Source of the DNA: a bacterium | Lineage (GTDB): Bacteria > Patescibacteriota > Minisyncoccia > Phycocordibacterales > UBA918 | Assembly: GCA_002710785.1 (NCBI GenBank) | Contig: PAMC01000018.1 | Span: 19,825 to 83,824 of the forward strand | Direction of reading: 5' to 3' | Length of the DNA: 64,000 nt | Part shown: positions 32,218 to 40,437 of the stretch, piece after piece | How positions within the stretch are numbered: the stretch's first letter is position 1 | Layout: every line of letters begins with the position of its first letter | Translations under genes and position numbers: made by a program | The notes under the pieces: model-generated | What the model saw: the letters and a program-made list of their open reading frames with translations, nothing else | The model's database searches: none | Told to the model about the DNA's origin: nothing

Positions 32218-33116
32218 AAAAGAGATCTAAGTAGTCTCAGATAGAAAGGCTTACTCAGGTGAGCCTTTTTTAGTGCGTATTGAATAGTCTCGTACGGAAA
32301 ATTAACTCCGTTGAGCTCTTGCACTTGTCGCCAGCCTGGCTGCCAGTTTAGTTCCAAAAATAAGCAAGCATTATCGTGTGTGAGTATGTCAATGCCGGCA
32401 ATCTCAGCTCCAAACGCTGCCGATACTTTCTCAGCAAATGGATAAAGCAGCTTGGTCATCTCCGGCTCTGTTTTTCTGATTTCGCCGCCAACGTGCAAAT
32501 TGGCCCTAAAATCATTGTTCCCGGGTTGTTTTTTGTAACTAGCCAGCGCTTTTCCATTGACCGTGTACACCCGATACTCAGTGGCGTGTTCAATATATTT
32601 CTGGCAGATAAAATTTTTATGGTGATACTGCGTTAGATGGTCATGTAACTGTTTTTCAGATTCGATCAGTGCAACAGCATTTCCTTTAGAACCTTCATCA
32701 GGCTTAACCACAAACGGTACTCCCAACTGATCGGCCACCTCATTAAATTGTATCGTTTGTGCCCAGATGGTTTGTGGTTGCGGGATATTAAAACGGCTAG
32801 CTATTAACGCCTGGCGGATTTTTTTATGGAGGGCGTGATGTCGGGCACCATCATTGAGGACCGGAATCCCAGCTTTTCGCATATGGTACGCCACCTCCTC
32901 TAGCGCACTGTTGCGCAGGCCAGTGCGGTAGTAGATTACGTCAAACTGCTTGAGTCGATGTAGAAAATCGCTGTCGGCGAACGACGAAAGAGTAACGTGA
33001 GCGGGAGATATCTTTTCTAACCGTACACCATATTCCCATGCAGTATCCTTGAGCTCTTGAAATGGTGGGGTGTCAAGGTTTGTTATGACACCAATTGAGT
33101 ATTGAGTGTGTTGCAT
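32214..33116 (-). CDS. RimK-like ATP-grasp ligase
   Basis: A 300-residue ATP-grasp protein with Y-Y-R-T-G-L-R-N-S-A-L near residue 62, F-V-V-K-P-D-E-G-S-K-G-N-A-V (ATP-binding lysine and glycine loop), Q-K-Y-I-E-H and the metal-binding L-F-L-E-L-N-W-Q-P-G-W. This pattern fits the RimK/glutathione-synthase group, which joins carboxylates to amino groups. The substrate is unknown. It is divergent from a second ATP-grasp gene across 149 bp, suggesting a shared peptide or amino-acid conjugation pathway. Confidence 0.82.
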   Translation of the reverse strand: MQHTQYSIGVITNLDTPPFQELKDTAWEYGVRLEKISPAHVTLSSFADSDFLHRLKQFDVIYYRTGLRNSALEEVAYHMRKAGIPVLNDGARHHALHKKIRQALIASRFNIPQPQTIWAQTIQFNEVADQLGVPFVVKPDEGSKGNAVALIESEKQLHDHLTQYHHKNFICQKYIEHATEYRVYTVNGKALASYKKQPGNNDFRANLHVGGEIRKTEPEMTKLLYPFAEKVSAAFGAEIAGIDILTHDNACLFLELNWQPGWRQVQELNGVNFPYETIQYALKKAHLSKPFYLRLLRSLF

Positions 33117-33265
33117 ATTGAGCTCCAGTATTCTTCAGAACTGTTAGGATTTTGTCAATGATTTGCATTTGACAAGATGTGTGTTTTGGTGCGTAAAAAC
33201 ACAAAAATTGTACTATGATTGTGTTTCTGCCAATTGAATACTGAATGTAATACCCCAGGCGGATC
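33117..33265. promoter_or_regulatory. Divergent control region of two ATP-grasp genes
   Basis: This AT-rich 149-bp gap must hold both promoters. A near repeat of about 20 nt (CCAATTGA-TA-TGA-TGT) occurs at about 33230 and again inside the start of the leftward gene at about 33089. The copy in the gap also reads in frame like that gene's N-terminus (Q-Y-S-I-G), so it may be a fragment of a duplicated gene start. Confidence 0.45.
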
Positions 33266-34660
33266 ATGAAGAAAGACAAAAACATACTACTGTTTGTTGG
33301 TACGTTTGCCGATCGCTACGCAAACTATATCGCGCAATATGAGGCGAAATATGAAAAACACTTTCGCACGATGTTGCTTCGGGACTCAAAGCTGAGAAAG
33401 CTGGAAAAAGAACCGACTTGTGACATTTTTGTGGAGTGTGATTTTAGTAAACCACACAAAATTGCTGAGGTGCTCTTACCTTACCAGGATGAGCTGCTGG
33501 CGGTGACATGCCGCACGGAGCAGCAGATAGCCCGGTTTGCACAGGTGATTCCGCATGTGCCTTACCTGCGCACACCGACTACCGAATCGCTAGCCTGGGC
33601 TGCTGATAAGTACGAGATGCGCAAACGGTTTAATTTGGGTGCCAAGAAATACAATCCTCGGTTTACCTGGGTTAAGAACGCGACTGCCAGTGAACGCCGA
33701 CGGGTAATTGAAAAAGTCGGTTTTCCGCTTGTCATCAAACCGACAAGCTTGGCCGGCAGCTTGTTTGTCAGCATTTGCTACCACGAAGATGAGCTGCACA
33801 AAACGCTCCAGTCGTCGTTTCGTAGAGTGCGCGCTGCCTACAAAAAGGATAGTCGTCTAGAAGAGCCGAAAATTATTGCCGAGGAGTACATCGAGGGTGA
33901 GCTGTACTCGATAGATTCGTACGTTAACAGTCGAGGCGCGGTCTACCACTGCCCGCTCGTTCGTCAGCGAACTGCCCGTGAGCGCGGCGGAGACGACCTG
34001 TATAACTACCTGCAAATCACACCTACCGCGCTTAAATCAACCACGATAGCTAAAGCTGAAGAAGTAGCAGAAGCGGCGATTCATGCCCTGGGCTTACGAA
34101 GTGTAACTGCTCATACTGAGCTCATTAAACACGACGATGAGTGGAAGATCGTTGAGGTAGGTCCACGCCCGGGCGGACAGCGCGATCTTTTGCACAGCCT
34201 GAGTTGCGACATCAACCACACCATGAATGACCTCTTAGTTCGCATACCGCGCAAACCGGTTATACCAAAAAAATGCCAAGGCTTCGCTGCGTACCTTAAA
34301 TATTATGCTCAGAGAGAAGGGGAGATCACTGAAACGAAGGGTATTAAAAAGATCGAAGAACTCGACTCATTTAATTCGATTGTCGTTAACAAAAGAGTTG
34401 GCGACCGAGCAATTTTTGCACGCAACGGCGGTCGGTCAATTTTTAATGTTGTACTGTATAACAACGATCGAGCCAAACTACTGGCCGATATTCGACGAAT
34501 TGAGCAGATGGTAAGCGTTAGGGTCCTGACGCGCGGCAAAAAGGCGCACGCCACAAAAAAGGCCGGCGTGACGACTAACCAGAAAAAAGCGACGATCAAG
34601 ACAACCGTAAAGAAGGTGGCAAAGAAAACTGTCAAAAGAAAATCTGCTAAGAAAAAGTGA
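33266..34660 (+). CDS. ATP-grasp protein with lysine-rich tail
   Basis: A 464-residue protein with a pre-ATP-grasp domain, then ATP-grasp motifs G-F-P-L-V-I-K-P-T-S-L-A-G-S (about residue 151), E-E-Y-I-E-G-E-L-Y-S-I-D and V-E-V-G-P-R-P-G-G, similar to carnosine-synthase/PurK-type ligases. From about residue 420 the chain turns into an H1-like tail (K-K-A-T-I-K-T-T-V-K-K-V-A-K-K-T). That tail is unusual on a metabolic ligase and may bind nucleic acid or a polyanionic surface. The substrate is unknown. Confidence 0.8.
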   Translation: MKKDKNILLFVGTFADRYANYIAQYEAKYEKHFRTMLLRDSKLRKLEKEPTCDIFVECDFSKPHKIAEVLLPYQDELLAVTCRTEQQIARFAQVIPHVPYLRTPTTESLAWAADKYEMRKRFNLGAKKYNPRFTWVKNATASERRRVIEKVGFPLVIKPTSLAGSLFVSICYHEDELHKTLQSSFRRVRAAYKKDSRLEEPKIIAEEYIEGELYSIDSYVNSRGAVYHCPLVRQRTARERGGDDLYNYLQITPTALKSTTIAKAEEVAEAAIHALGLRSVTAHTELIKHDDEWKIVEVGPRPGGQRDLLHSLSCDINHTMNDLLVRIPRKPVIPKKCQGFAAYLKYYAQREGEITETKGIKKIEELDSFNSIVVNKRVGDRAIFARNGGRSIFNVVLYNNDRAKLLADIRRIEQMVSVRVLTRGKKAHATKKAGVTTNQKKATIKTTVKKVAKKTVKRKSAKKK

Positions 34661-34664
34661 TATG

Positions 34665-34697
34665 CAAACCACCGCCCGTAGACCGGGCGGTGGTTTG
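34665..34697 (+). terminator. Terminator after ATP-grasp gene
   Basis: CAAACCACCGCCCG and CGGGCGGTGGTTTG form a perfect 14-bp stem around TAGAC. The following TATGAT box serves the next gene; the T-run is weak. Confidence 0.75.
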
Positions 34698-34710
34698 GTA
34701 TGATTGGTGC

Positions 34711-35511
34711 ATGATACGGACGCGCGATTTCATTCTCTACCTCACCGTGCTTGGGTTTGTGCTCTTGGGTGCGACGTACACGGGTTTTTCGGAGCGGGCT
34801 GCGTCCACGGCGGCGGTCATTATGCTACCCGAAGTTGCTGAGGCGCCAACCGTGTCTGCGTTTGCCTATGAGCGTCCAAATACGCTAGCCCAGCGCTGGC
34901 AAGAGCTCCGTCAGCGTCTAGCTGGAGGCGAAGGATATCGCAGAGATGCGCCAGCAGTATTTACCTCGGTCGATCAGACTGCCGCTCAAGAAGCAGCTGA
35001 GGCGACGAGCAGTGCCGGATTTAGCGGCGTACGTAGCGTGCAGTGGTGTGGTGCACCTGTACCCGCAGCTATGGTGGCCAGTTGGCCGGCGGGCGGAACC
35101 CTACGGGTAGTTGAAGGACAGCGCACACTGGTGGTTGAGACTACCGAAGAGATCAATAACGGCTCGACTACCGAGATGGTTCTCACCGAAGAGATTGCGC
35201 TAGCGCTACCGATACGCACCGTGCGGTCTACCTTCGACAGCTGTGTGCCCGATACCCTCGTTGGTGTAACCACTGCCGGACAACCGCTACTTAATGATGC
35301 CGCCAGCACCTACCAGAACTTCTTAGAAACTCAGGTGGTAGGCTACACTCGCGACGGGTTTGCCGTGTACGGTCCGGTTGCCGATGCGGCGCAACTCGAT
35401 GCTTGTGGTGGTCGCTACAGTCTGAACGGGCAGTATCAGTACCACGTTCGCACCAACGAGCCGTTTATTTTAGGTTGTTACGCTGGGGTTCCAATAAATA
35501 TTGACATCTAA
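34711..35511 (+). CDS. Secreted YHYH-domain-like protein
   Basis: A 266-residue protein with an N-terminal signal or anchor (about 7-23), a variable middle and a C-terminal YHYH-type domain: G-Y-T-R-D-G-F-A-V-Y-G-P near residue 216, L-D-A-C-G-G-R-Y-S-L-N-G and Y-Q-Y-H-V-R-T-N-E-P-F-I-L-G-C-Y-A-G. In this family the motif is Y-H-Y-H; here one histidine is replaced by glutamine. The family is poorly characterised. TATGAT ends 6 nt before ATG 34711; the in-frame extension upstream is the previous terminator and is rejected. Confidence 0.7.
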   Translation: MIRTRDFILYLTVLGFVLLGATYTGFSERAASTAAVIMLPEVAEAPTVSAFAYERPNTLAQRWQELRQRLAGGEGYRRDAPAVFTSVDQTAAQEAAEATSSAGFSGVRSVQWCGAPVPAAMVASWPAGGTLRVVEGQRTLVVETTEEINNGSTTEMVLTEEIALALPIRTVRSTFDSCVPDTLVGVTTAGQPLLNDAASTYQNFLETQVVGYTRDGFAVYGPVADAAQLDACGGRYSLNGQYQYHVRTNEPFILGCYAGVPINIDI

Positions 35512-35564
35512 ACAAAACCGTACTTAAATAAACTCGAACGTTCCAAACACATGAGGTGCTCGTA

Positions 35565-36029
35565 ATGGTACGAGAGTCTGTGGCCAATGCGTTAATTCGA
35601 ACAGGGTGCTGGCTAGGTGAGGATGATTTTTTTCAGCGTCGATGGGGGTTTGTTCGGTTTTTTCCAAATCGAGATCCCAAAAAGAGCACACAGATCACTG
35701 GTGATCCAGAACAACAATCAAAATCCAATGATCCGGCTTGGCGAATCCGTTGGCACTGGCAACTGCTGTACTGCAATAGCGAAACGCCATTCCGACCTAT
35801 GACGTATGTCGGTGGCAGCATGTGGTCTGGCCCATTGCTGCCCGTTAAAACAAAGCTCTTTGCGGTTCGGGTCGGGCCGCTCAGCTCCCAATGGATCTGT
35901 CGTCTGACAAATCGAGATGTGCTGGTTCCAAGCAAGTACACACTGGATTCAAGTCCAGTGGGTCTTGGTGAAAGGGAAGATTTGTCTGAGCGCCAGTCTG
36001 GCGCCGAAGTCGAGATAACATTTGTGTGA
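35565..36029 (+). CDS. Orphan hypothetical protein with Shine-Dalgarno
   Basis: A 154-residue ORF of no recognised family, starting at ATG 35565 with GAGG 8 nt upstream. It is Trp/Arg-rich (W-G-F-V-R-F-F-P-N-R, W-R-I-R-W-H-W-Q-L-L-Y) and has no signal peptide. It stands alone as a cassette with its own terminator at 36035. The Shine-Dalgarno start contrasts with the leaderless starts around it, so it may be foreign. A chance ORF cannot be excluded. Confidence 0.45.
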   Translation: MVRESVANALIRTGCWLGEDDFFQRRWGFVRFFPNRDPKKSTQITGDPEQQSKSNDPAWRIRWHWQLLYCNSETPFRPMTYVGGSMWSGPLLPVKTKLFAVRVGPLSSQWICRLTNRDVLVPSKYTLDSSPVGLGEREDLSERQSGAEVEITFV

Positions 36030-36034
36030 ATCCG

Positions 36035-36062
36035 CCCACGATCTGCTGATCGTGGGTGTTTT
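36035..36062 (+). terminator. Terminator after orphan ORF
   Basis: CCCACGAT and ATCGTGGG pair around CTGCTG, followed by TGTTTTAT. Confidence 0.75.
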
Positions 36063-36148
36063 ATAATATTCAACATATGAAATACGTGCTATTTATGTTG
36101 CGTGTACAGCTACAGCGCTGATGTTGATTGGTTGATATACTGACTAGC

Positions 36149-36283
36149 ATGAAAAAATTTCCTGAAGGTTTTTACTGGGGTGAGAAGTGCTGGGAGCACT
36201 TCGCAAGACCTTGCCTGGTATTTTCGGAGAAAATACTGACAAGGTATACAGCCTCTGTAAGAGCCAGTAAAATTAATGTATGA
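36149..36283 (+). pseudogene. Truncated GH1 gene start, coupled to the intact gene
   Basis: A 44-codon ORF begins with M-K-K-F-P-E-G-F-Y-W-G, the same N-terminus as the following GH1 enzyme (M-K-T-F-P-K-N-F-Y-W-G). It then runs through two cruciform hairpins and ends at a TGA overlapping the intact gene's ATG (ATGA). TATACT (36136-36141) precedes it by 7 nt. The DNA differs from the intact gene, so it is a remnant of a paralogue rather than a fresh duplication. It may now act as a leader ORF. Confidence 0.6.
36184..36245. repeat. Two adjacent hairpins in the GH1 leader
   Basis: GAAGTGCT/AGCACTTC (36184-36202, loop GGG) and GTATTTTC/GAAAATAC (36218-36236, loop GGA), the latter inside an outer ACCTTG/CAAGGT pair (36208-36245). 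They begin 2 nt after the truncated gene-start copy. Confidence 0.7.
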
Positions 36284-37506
36284 AAACTTTCCCCAAAAAT
36301 TTTTACTGGGGTGCCGCCACCGCCTCGTACCAAGTCGAGGGGTGGAATGAGAACACCGACTGGGCAAAAGCGGCTAAGGAGGAAAGGGTTCCTTCGGCTG
36401 GCCGCCTAGCTGACCACTATCACCGCTACGAAGAGGATTTTGATATCGCGAAAGAGCTTGGCCACAACGCGCACCGGTTTTCTATTGAGTGGGCACGCAT
36501 CGAGCCCGAAGAAGGGAAGTTTGATTTTGCTGAGATCGAGCACTACCGCGATGTCCTAAAAGCGTTGCGAGCACGTAACATTGAGCCATTCATTACCCTT
36601 TGGCATTTCACCTTGCCACTATGGTTTTCCGAACGAGGTGGTTTTGAGCGTAAAGACGCGCCGCAGGTTTTTGCCCGCTATTGTGCGTTTGTAGTTAAAG
36701 AGCTCGGTGATCTGTGTCACTTCTTTTCTACTATGAACGAACCCAACGTGTTTGGAAGCAATGGGTGGCTGCGAGGAAGCTGGCCACCGTTTAAACGTTT
36801 TGCGGCGACCGATCTTGTGTCGATCACCAATTCTGGGCGTACCTTCGAGTCACGTGCGCAAAGAGGACTCCGTCCAGTCTTCTTGTATCGTCGTGTCATG
36901 CGTAATTTGGCACAAGCGCATAATCAAGCGTATACAGCGATTAAAGCCGAGCGGCCGGATGTGAACGTAAGTGTGGTGAAACACGTTATCTATTTTCATG
37001 CCAATTGGAACCCTTTAAACATAATTAAAGCCTGGGTGGCCAACCAGTTATGGACTCACGTCTATATGCGACGAACCCGACATCATCTCGATTCAGTTGG
37101 CCTTAACTACTACTTTCACAAAAAGTTTGGCGATCGTACCCACTACGAAAAGACAGACATGGACTGGGACATTTACCCACAGGGTATCTACGGATCACTT
37201 CGAATGTTGTGGAAGTATAAAAAGCCAATCTTTATTTCCGAAGCTGGTTTGGCTGATAAGGCTGACAAGTATCGCGCAGCGTACATTACCGAGCAGGTTC
37301 GGGCGGCACAGCGAGCTCTCGAAGCCGGAGTTGATCTACGCGGCCACATGTACTGGAGCTTAATGGACAACTACGAGTGGGCTCTGGGTGTTGAGAAATG
37401 TTTTGGGCTAGTAGCAATAAATTACCAAACCCTCGAGCGGACGATACGCCCGAGTGCGTGGGAGTACAAAAAAATTATCGAGGCGAATGGTGTTGAATTA
37501 GGTTAA
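36280..37506 (+). CDS. Glycoside hydrolase family 1 (beta-glucosidase-like)
   Basis: A 408-residue GH1 TIM-barrel enzyme. Signature F-Y-W-G-A-A-T-A-S-Y-Q-V-E-G is at residues 8-21, the acid/base glutamate in T-M-N-E-P (Glu154) and the nucleophile in I-S-E-A-G (Glu321; most relatives have T-E-N-G). W-S-L-M-D-N-Y-E-W ends the barrel. No signal peptide is present, so it acts in the cytoplasm on imported or internal beta-glycosides. It is shorter than usual (about 440-470). Translation may be coupled to the upstream leader ORF. Confidence 0.92.
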   Translation: MKTFPKNFYWGAATASYQVEGWNENTDWAKAAKEERVPSAGRLADHYHRYEEDFDIAKELGHNAHRFSIEWARIEPEEGKFDFAEIEHYRDVLKALRARNIEPFITLWHFTLPLWFSERGGFERKDAPQVFARYCAFVVKELGDLCHFFSTMNEPNVFGSNGWLRGSWPPFKRFAATDLVSITNSGRTFESRAQRGLRPVFLYRRVMRNLAQAHNQAYTAIKAERPDVNVSVVKHVIYFHANWNPLNIIKAWVANQLWTHVYMRRTRHHLDSVGLNYYFHKKFGDRTHYEKTDMDWDIYPQGIYGSLRMLWKYKKPIFISEAGLADKADKYRAAYITEQVRAAQRALEAGVDLRGHMYWSLMDNYEWALGVEKCFGLVAINYQTLERTIRPSAWEYKKIIEANGVELG

Positions 37507-37538
37507 ACATGCTATTGTGCAAACAGTAAAGGACCTCG

Positions 37539-37724
37539 ATGGAGCAGAACATGTTAAAACACCTCCTCTTGCAGTTCTGGCAGTACTCGGGAAGAGTGGA
37601 TGTGCCACGTCGAGCACTCTACACAACCACCGTCATCGGCCTGGTCGGACAACCCATCACCAATGCATTTGTGGGTTTCGTGGCCATGCTGGCAATATTG
37701 GTTGACATCTTTGATTTTACGTAG
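37539..37724 (+). CDS. Small membrane ORF with Shine-Dalgarno
   Basis: A 61-residue ORF with AAAGGA 6 nt upstream of ATG. The second half is hydrophobic (F-V-G-F-V-A-M-L-A-I-L-V-D-I-F-D-F), giving one membrane helix, and the first half is basic. No family is recognised. Like the ORFs at 35565 and 58436 it is an isolated SD-led cassette. It could be a chance frame. Confidence 0.4.
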   Translation: MEQNMLKHLLLQFWQYSGRVDVPRRALYTTTVIGLVGQPITNAFVGFVAMLAILVDIFDFT

Positions 37725-37825
37725 GATCTCAACCCACCAGACTGAAACCCGCCCGCGCGTTCGCACGGACATTTTGTATGGGGAAAGGAGAATAATCGCG
37801 CTTATAATAATGCCATAATTACTCT

Positions 37826-38758
37826 ATGGCATGGATACTACTGGCCACGACCGGGCAGTTTGTTAACGCCGTGGTCGCCATTCTAGATAAGTACATTGTC
37901 TCTGACGAGCAGGCTTTACCACGGCCGTTTGTGTACGCGTTTTACTCGTGTCTCATTACTGGCGGGTGGATTGGTATTTACGCCCTCGGCCTCTTGCCAG
38001 GCTTAGCAGGGCTTGGGGTGCCGCAGCTTGGGAACGTGCAGACCCCGAGCATTCAGGTGGTTGGTATGTCGTTTTTGGCTGGCTACACCTTCTTCATGGC
38101 GCTGGTGTCGATGTACACTAGTCTCAAACAGGCTGATGCGTCTGACGTGATGCCGGTTATTGGCGCCATCTCTGCTATTGCGACGTTTGGTATGTCGTAC
38201 CTCTTTTTGGGCGGTAGCTTCACAACCAATTTTATCTGGGGCATCGTACTCCTCTCGATCGGTACTTTTTTGGTGTCTGAAATGCGGCTCAACCGCGGGG
38301 TGATCATGCACGCGCTCCATAGCGGCGTTTTCTTTGCGCTCCACTACATTACCCTCAAAGGCCTCTTCGAGGAAACCTCTTTTGATGACGGTTTCTTTTG
38401 GTCTCGCGTGGGGTTTGTCTTGTTTGCACTCTCATTGCTTTTGGTGCCGTCGTACTGGGACAAAATTAAGGAACAAACCAAACAGACATCCAAGCGTGGT
38501 GGCGTGCTTGTCTTGGGTGCCAAGGTGTTGGCAGGTATCGCGGCCTTTATGCTCCTTAAAGCCACTGACTGGGGTGATGTCGCAGTGGTGCAGGCGCTCG
38601 ATGGCCTGAAGTTTGTATTCATTATTGCGCTCTCACTGCTCTTTGGTCGCTTTATTCCGTACACGGCCGGCGAGAACGACTTCAGTACCGTCACCATTGT
38701 GCGTAAGACATCGTACGTCATTATCATCAGCATCGGCTTCGCCTTCTTGTTTGTATGA
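37826..38758 (+). CDS. EamA/DMT-type transporter
   Basis: A 310-residue protein with about ten predicted transmembrane helices in two similar halves, typical of the drug/metabolite transporter superfamily. Examples are residues 3-22, V-V-G-M-S-F-L-A-G-Y-T-F-F-M-A-L and I-A-T-F-G-M-S-Y-L-F-L-G. The substrate is unknown. Its stop overlaps the start of the downstream glycosidase by 4 nt (ATGA), so the two are coupled and might handle related sugar-type compounds. Confidence 0.82.
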   Translation: MAWILLATTGQFVNAVVAILDKYIVSDEQALPRPFVYAFYSCLITGGWIGIYALGLLPGLAGLGVPQLGNVQTPSIQVVGMSFLAGYTFFMALVSMYTSLKQADASDVMPVIGAISAIATFGMSYLFLGGSFTTNFIWGIVLLSIGTFLVSEMRLNRGVIMHALHSGVFFALHYITLKGLFEETSFDDGFFWSRVGFVLFALSLLLVPSYWDKIKEQTKQTSKRGGVLVLGAKVLAGIAAFMLLKATDWGDVAVVQALDGLKFVFIIALSLLFGRFIPYTAGENDFSTVTIVRKTSYVIIISIGFAFLFV

Positions 38759-39777
38759 TGTTTGCTAAACGCTGGACTTGGTGGAAAAAACTAATCGCCG
38801 CGCTCCTTGGCGGCGGTGCGCTGCTGGCGGGGTTGGTAGCGTGGTTGGCCCACAAGCCAGCACCTACTGAGATTACCTACGGCATGTCGTTTAACACTCC
38901 ATACGCTCGCGAGCTGGGGCTCGACTGGCAAGAAGTCTACGACGCCTTTTTAGATGACCTGGGTGTACGCCACCTGCGCTTGGCTGCACATTGGCCGATG
39001 GTGGAACCGCGCGACGATATTTACAACTTTACCGAACTCGATTACCAAATTGCCCGTGCCGAAGAGGTGGGAGCTGAGGTGGTGTTTGCGGTTGGCCGCC
39101 GGCTGCCCCGGTGGCCGGAGTGTCACATTCCCGCTTGGGCAGCAGACTTGCGTTGGGAGGAGCAGCAAGCAGAAATTCTCGAGTACATCGAGGTTGTGAT
39201 GCGACGCTACCAAGACAGCCCAGCCATTACCTACTGGCAAGCTGAGAACGAGCCATTCTTAGAAATTTTTGCCTTTGAGCACTGCGGCGAAACCGACGAG
39301 GCGTTCTTGAGAGAGGAAGTCGCCCTTATGCGCAGCCTCGACGACACACGTCCGATCTTAGTGACCGACAGTGGCAATCTCGGTACGTGGGCTGGCGCGT
39401 GGCGCAACGGTGACGCGTTTGGCACCAGCGTGTACGTCCATTTTTGGAACCCAGAGCTCGGGCAGTTTCGTACAATCTTGCCACCCTGGTTTTACCGGGT
39501 GAAGGAGCGGGTTATGGCACTGCGTTACGGCGAACAAGAGACTATGCTGATCGAGCTCTCGGCTGAGCCATGGCTCATTGCGCCAATCACCGAAGTTGAT
39601 GTCGAAACGCAGTTCTCGCGTATGAACCTGGAGAAATTTGAGGATATTCTTAACTACGCCAAGGCAACGCACTTTGAAAAGCAGTACCTCTGGGGTGCTG
39701 AGTGGTGGTACTGGCTCATTGATAAAGGCCACCCTGAATTATGGGAGCGCGGAAAGGAGCTCTTTGCGGTAGAATAG
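38755..39777 (+). CDS. Membrane-anchored clan A glycosidase-like protein
   Basis: A 340-residue protein with an N-terminal anchor (about 12-32) and a TIM-barrel glycosidase domain. The acid/base site is Q-A-E-N-E-P-F (Glu166), the likely nucleophile is in L-I-E-L-S-A-E-P-W, and H-L-R-L-A-A-H-W-P-M-V-E-P is the GH5/GH-A barrel start. The substrate is uncertain; outer-surface polysaccharide is plausible given the anchor. It overlaps the transporter gene by 4 nt. ATG 38758 is an alternative start. Confidence 0.78.
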   Translation: MMFAKRWTWWKKLIAALLGGGALLAGLVAWLAHKPAPTEITYGMSFNTPYARELGLDWQEVYDAFLDDLGVRHLRLAAHWPMVEPRDDIYNFTELDYQIARAEEVGAEVVFAVGRRLPRWPECHIPAWAADLRWEEQQAEILEYIEVVMRRYQDSPAITYWQAENEPFLEIFAFEHCGETDEAFLREEVALMRSLDDTRPILVTDSGNLGTWAGAWRNGDAFGTSVYVHFWNPELGQFRTILPPWFYRVKERVMALRYGEQETMLIELSAEPWLIAPITEVDVETQFSRMNLEKFEDILNYAKATHFEKQYLWGAEWWYWLIDKGHPELWERGKELFAVE

Positions 39778-39781
39778 TGAT

Positions 39782-39955
39782 ATGACCCGCTTCATTTTCA
39801 GTTGGTTTTTCATTCGTAACTGGCACACCGGCGAGCACGAGCTGTCGCGACCGCGTGTGGCGTTAGCTGCCGCTGCATTGTTTTTACTCCTCTTGGCATT
39901 TTTGATGATCGCCATTTTACAATCACCGATTGAATACGTTGCCATGGTTGGTTAG
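39782..39955 (+). CDS. Small single-pass membrane protein
   Basis: A 57-residue ORF starting ATG 39782. It has an aromatic N-terminus (M-T-R-F-I-F-S-W-F-F-I-R-N-W-H), then one strong transmembrane helix (V-A-L-A-A-A-A-L-F-L-L-L-L-A-F-L-M-I-A-I-L). TAGAAT (39770-39775) lies 6 nt before ATG, matching the leaderless pattern. It sits 4 nt after the glycosidase and 10 nt before the next gene. The function is unknown. Confidence 0.6.
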   Translation: MTRFIFSWFFIRNWHTGEHELSRPRVALAAAALFLLLLAFLMIAILQSPIEYVAMVG

Positions 39956-39965
39956 GAATATTGGT

Positions 39966-40403
39966 ATGAAAAAATTCATCATCGGCGGTTTGATTGGAAT
40001 GCTCGTAGCGCTCGTAATGGTCGTGGTGGTGTGGCTCTTCCTACAAGACTTTTTCTTGGTCAAACAGTCAGCCCCGGTACTTGAGCCACCAGCGACAACC
40101 TCAACAGAAACCTCGGCACCGAGCAGCTCGCCCGCTCCGACCTCAGCTGCCGCTGACACCGCTACGCCAGCAGTCGAGCCTGACACTACGCCAGGAGTCC
40201 CCGCCGCAGACCTGCCACTTAGCGAAGGACAGCGAGCCTTGGCAGAATCACTCGGTCTCGATGTTGATCAGATTGTCATCAGCGAGGAATTGGTGACGTG
40301 CGCGCGCGAGAAACTCGGCGAGAGCCGCTACCAGCAAATCTTGGCTGGCGACACACCAAATTTTCTTGAAACAGCAAAATTGTTGCCGTGTTTAGGTCAG
40401 TAA
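39966..40403 (+). CDS. Membrane-anchored hypothetical protein
   Basis: A 145-residue protein: N-terminal transmembrane helix (about 4-26), a Pro/Thr/Ser-rich linker (about 35-80), and a small C-terminal domain (L-S-E-G-Q-R-A-L-A-E-S-L-G-L to C-L-G-Q) with two cysteines (T-C-A-R-E-K, L-P-C-L-G) that may pair. The architecture suggests an exported small helical domain. The start is ATG 39966; the upstream in-frame extension overlaps the preceding gene and is rejected. Confidence 0.7.
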   Translation: MKKFIIGGLIGMLVALVMVVVVWLFLQDFFLVKQSAPVLEPPATTSTETSAPSSSPAPTSAAADTATPAVEPDTTPGVPAADLPLSEGQRALAESLGLDVDQIVISEELVTCAREKLGESRYQQILAGDTPNFLETAKLLPCLGQ

Positions 40404-40437
40404 CCTGTGCTACTATGTACTCATAATTTAATCCTGT

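Noticed and set aside
36280..37506. GH1 enzyme treated as inactive because of S-E-A-G
   Set aside because: The nucleophile glutamate itself is present; the flanking residues vary in the family.
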